NCBI GenBank assembly: GCA_000493965.1
Contig: AWNV01000010.1
Span: 33,478 to 40,284, forward strand
DNA length: 6,807 nt
Direction: 5' to 3'
DNA from: Candidatus Aminicenans sakinawicola JGI OTU-1
Lineage (GTDB): Bacteria > Acidobacteriota > Aminicenantia > Aminicenantales > Aminicenantaceae
Part shown: positions 5,621 through 6,807 of the stretch, in pieces
Position numbering within the stretch: the first letter of the stretch is position 1
How the letters are laid out: the number at the start of each line of letters is the position of its first letter
The notes under the pieces: generated by a model
The model's input: the letters and a program-made list of their open reading frames with translations, nothing else
Told to the model about the DNA's origin: nothing
Databases searched by the model: none
Position numbers and translations under genes: made by a program

Positions 5621-6807
5621 TCATACCTTCTCGAGAATATGTCCCATTTTTTCTTTTTTTGTCTTTAAATATTTGAAGTTTGATTTGGTTGGTGCAATTT
5701 CGATAGGGATTCGACCGACAATTTCTAGGCCGTATCCAGAAAGACCGACAAATTTACGGGGATTATTTGTTATAAGGCGTAACTTTGTAACTCCTAAGGA
5801 GACGAGTATTTGGGCCCCTATACCATAATCCCGCTGGTCTGGCTTAAACCCGAGTTTGCGGTTGGCTTCTACAGTGTCGGCTCCTTTGTCTTGAAGAGCA
5901 TAAGCTTTAATTTTATTGACCAGACCGATGCCCCGTCCTTCCTGATCAAGAATATAAAGGATAACGCCGTTACCTTTCTTGTTGATAAGTCTCATAGATT
6001 GACGAAGCTGTTCTCCGCAGTCGCAGCGTAATGAACCCAGTGTATCTCCAGTGAAGCATTGTGAATGTGCCCGAACAAAAGTTGGATCGTCCTTTTGAAT
6101 TTTGCCTTTGATAAGGGCTATGTGGTGTTCCATGTGGATTGTGTCTTGAAAGACGACTATTTTGAAGTGTCCGAATTTTGTTGGCAGGTCTGCTTCTTCT
6201 ATTTTTTGTACTAGTGTTTCATGCTTCATCCGGTATTTAATCAGATCGGCAATCGTGAGAATAGGGATGCTGTGAGCCTGGCTGAATTTAACGAGTTGAG
6301 GCATCCGAGCCATTGTGCCGTCTTCATTCATGATCTCGCAAATGACTCCGGCAGGATATAGACCTGCAATTCGAGCTATATCAACGGATGCTTCTGTTTG
6401 TCCTGCCCTTTTTAGTACTCCCCCGGCATTTGCCTGGAGAGGAAAAATGTGGCCTGGGCGGGCAAGTTCATGAGCTTTAGTTTTTGGATTGATTGCAGTC
6501 AGGACTGTTTTAGCACGGTCATATGCTGAGATTCCTGTAGTGATTCCTTTTTTGGCATCTATTGAAACAGTAAAAGCTGTTTGGAAGCGAGCTGTGTTGT
6601 CAGAAACCATTAAGGGGAGGCCAAGCTGTTTAACCCTTTTTTCAGTCAAAGGAAGGCAGATAAGGCCGCGGCCGTATTTTGCCATAAAATTTATGATGTT
6701 TGGATTGATCTTTTTTGCGGCCACCATGAGGTCGCCTTCGTTTTCCCTGTCTTCATCATCAACAATGATAATAAGTTTGCCTGATTTTACTGTTTTTATG
6801 GCTTGTT
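5621..6807 (-). CDS. ribBA: Bifunctional DHBP synthase / GTP cyclohydrolase II (5' end outside window)
   Basis: RibBA performs both entry reactions of riboflavin synthesis: the RibB half turns ribulose 5-phosphate into 3,4-dihydroxy-2-butanone 4-phosphate, and the RibA half opens GTP. The frame is open to the right edge; the ATG at 6727 is internal because the preceding codons encode the conserved acidic loop DDEDRENEGDL (6760-6728). The visible RibB half (to about 6190) also has YGRGLICLPL, DNTARFQTAFTVSID, ARPGHIFPL and PAGVICEIM. The RibA half has the zinc cysteines CFTGDTLGSLRCDCGEQL (codons at 6058, 6025 and 6019), DQEGRGIGL, RDYGIGAQ and TNNPRK, so the cyclohydrolase looks intact. In the RibB signature usually written GHTEA this protein has GQTEA (CAA at 6400-6398). 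Only roughly 5-15 N-terminal residues should be missing. Any promoter or FMN riboswitch would lie beyond the window. Confidence 0.97.
   Translation of the reverse strand, partial: QAIKTVKSGKLIIIVDDEDRENEGDLMVAAKKINPNIINFMAKYGRGLICLPLTEKRVKQLGLPLMVSDNTARFQTAFTVSIDAKKGITTGISAYDRAKTVLTAINPKTKAHELARPGHIFPLQANAGGVLKRAGQTEASVDIARIAGLYPAGVICEIMNEDGTMARMPQLVKFSQAHSIPILTIADLIKYRMKHETLVQKIEEADLPTKFGHFKIVVFQDTIHMEHHIALIKGKIQKDDPTFVRAHSQCFTGDTLGSLRCDCGEQLRQSMRLINKKGNGVILYILDQEGRGIGLVNKIKAYALQDKGADTVEANRKLGFKPDQRDYGIGAQILVSLGVTKLRLITNNPRKFVGLSGYGLEIVGRIPIEIAPTKSNFKYLKTKKEKMGHILEKV
5626..5632 (-). promoter_or_regulatory. Ribosome binding site for the TTG-started HEAT gene
   Basis: GAGAAGG on the minus strand lies inside the last codons of ribBA and ends six bases before the TTG. 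This supports TTG as the true start and suggests translation linked to termination at the ribBA TGA (5623-5621). Confidence 0.6.

Noticed and set aside
5622..5624. ATG overlapping the ribBA stop as the start of the HEAT gene
   Set aside because: It is in a different frame and reaches a stop after one more codon, so the in-frame TTG at 5619 is the better start.
5393..6031. Plus-strand frames opposite the HEAT gene and ribBA
   Set aside because: They are shadows of well-conserved minus-strand genes.
1..6807. Defence system, prophage, CRISPR or transposon cargo
   Set aside because: All but one gene are recognisable housekeeping genes in a plausible ancestral order, and no spaced identical repeats, integrase, transposase or toxin-antitoxin pair is visible.

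Overview
The window is a stretch of core bacterial chromosome from a diderm (LPS-bearing) bacterium with fairly low GC. LptE and MurJ together imply an outer membrane and a peptidoglycan wall. Nothing fixes the phylum. The order leuS-lptE-holA with a reversed rpsT and then murJ fits lineages such as Desulfobacterota or Acidobacteriota/Aminicenantes, but that is an inference from gene order and general protein character. No rRNA, tRNA, CRISPR array, transposase or phage gene is visible.

Layout. Positions 1-2382 (+) are a tight run: the 3' end of leuS (leucyl-tRNA synthetase), lptE (outer-membrane LPS-assembly lipoprotein) and holA (DNA polymerase III delta), with lptE and holA overlapping by one base. 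rpsT (ribosomal protein S20) follows on the minus strand, convergent with holA. An 83-bp divergent region (2709-2791) separates rpsT from murJ (+, lipid II flippase), and its two predicted -10 hexamers overlap on opposite strands. murJ is followed after 24 bp by dtd (D-aminoacyl-tRNA deacylase). Positions 4868-5115 carry no gene. Positions 5116-6807 are a minus-strand pair: ribBA (riboflavin synthesis, 5' end beyond the window) and, one base downstream, a small HEAT-repeat protein that starts with TTG.

How the genes work together. They serve general cell growth: translation (leuS, rpsT, dtd), replication (holA), envelope assembly (lptE, murJ) and flavin synthesis (ribBA). The HEAT-repeat protein is the only product without an assignable role.

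The least ordinary part is the dtd 3' end and the dtd/HEAT intergenic region. The last dozen dtd codons lie in an abruptly GC-rich, imperfectly palindromic block with a repeated 11-mer. An AT-rich block follows, with three related arms (two direct, one inverted) that can form two mutually exclusive hairpins, and then an A/T-tract hairpin between the convergent genes. Smaller points are the overlapping divergent promoters, a Gln where RibB domains usually have a metal-binding His, a non-canonical LptE lipobox, and AMSKS instead of KMSKS in LeuRS. I see no convincing new multi-gene system here.
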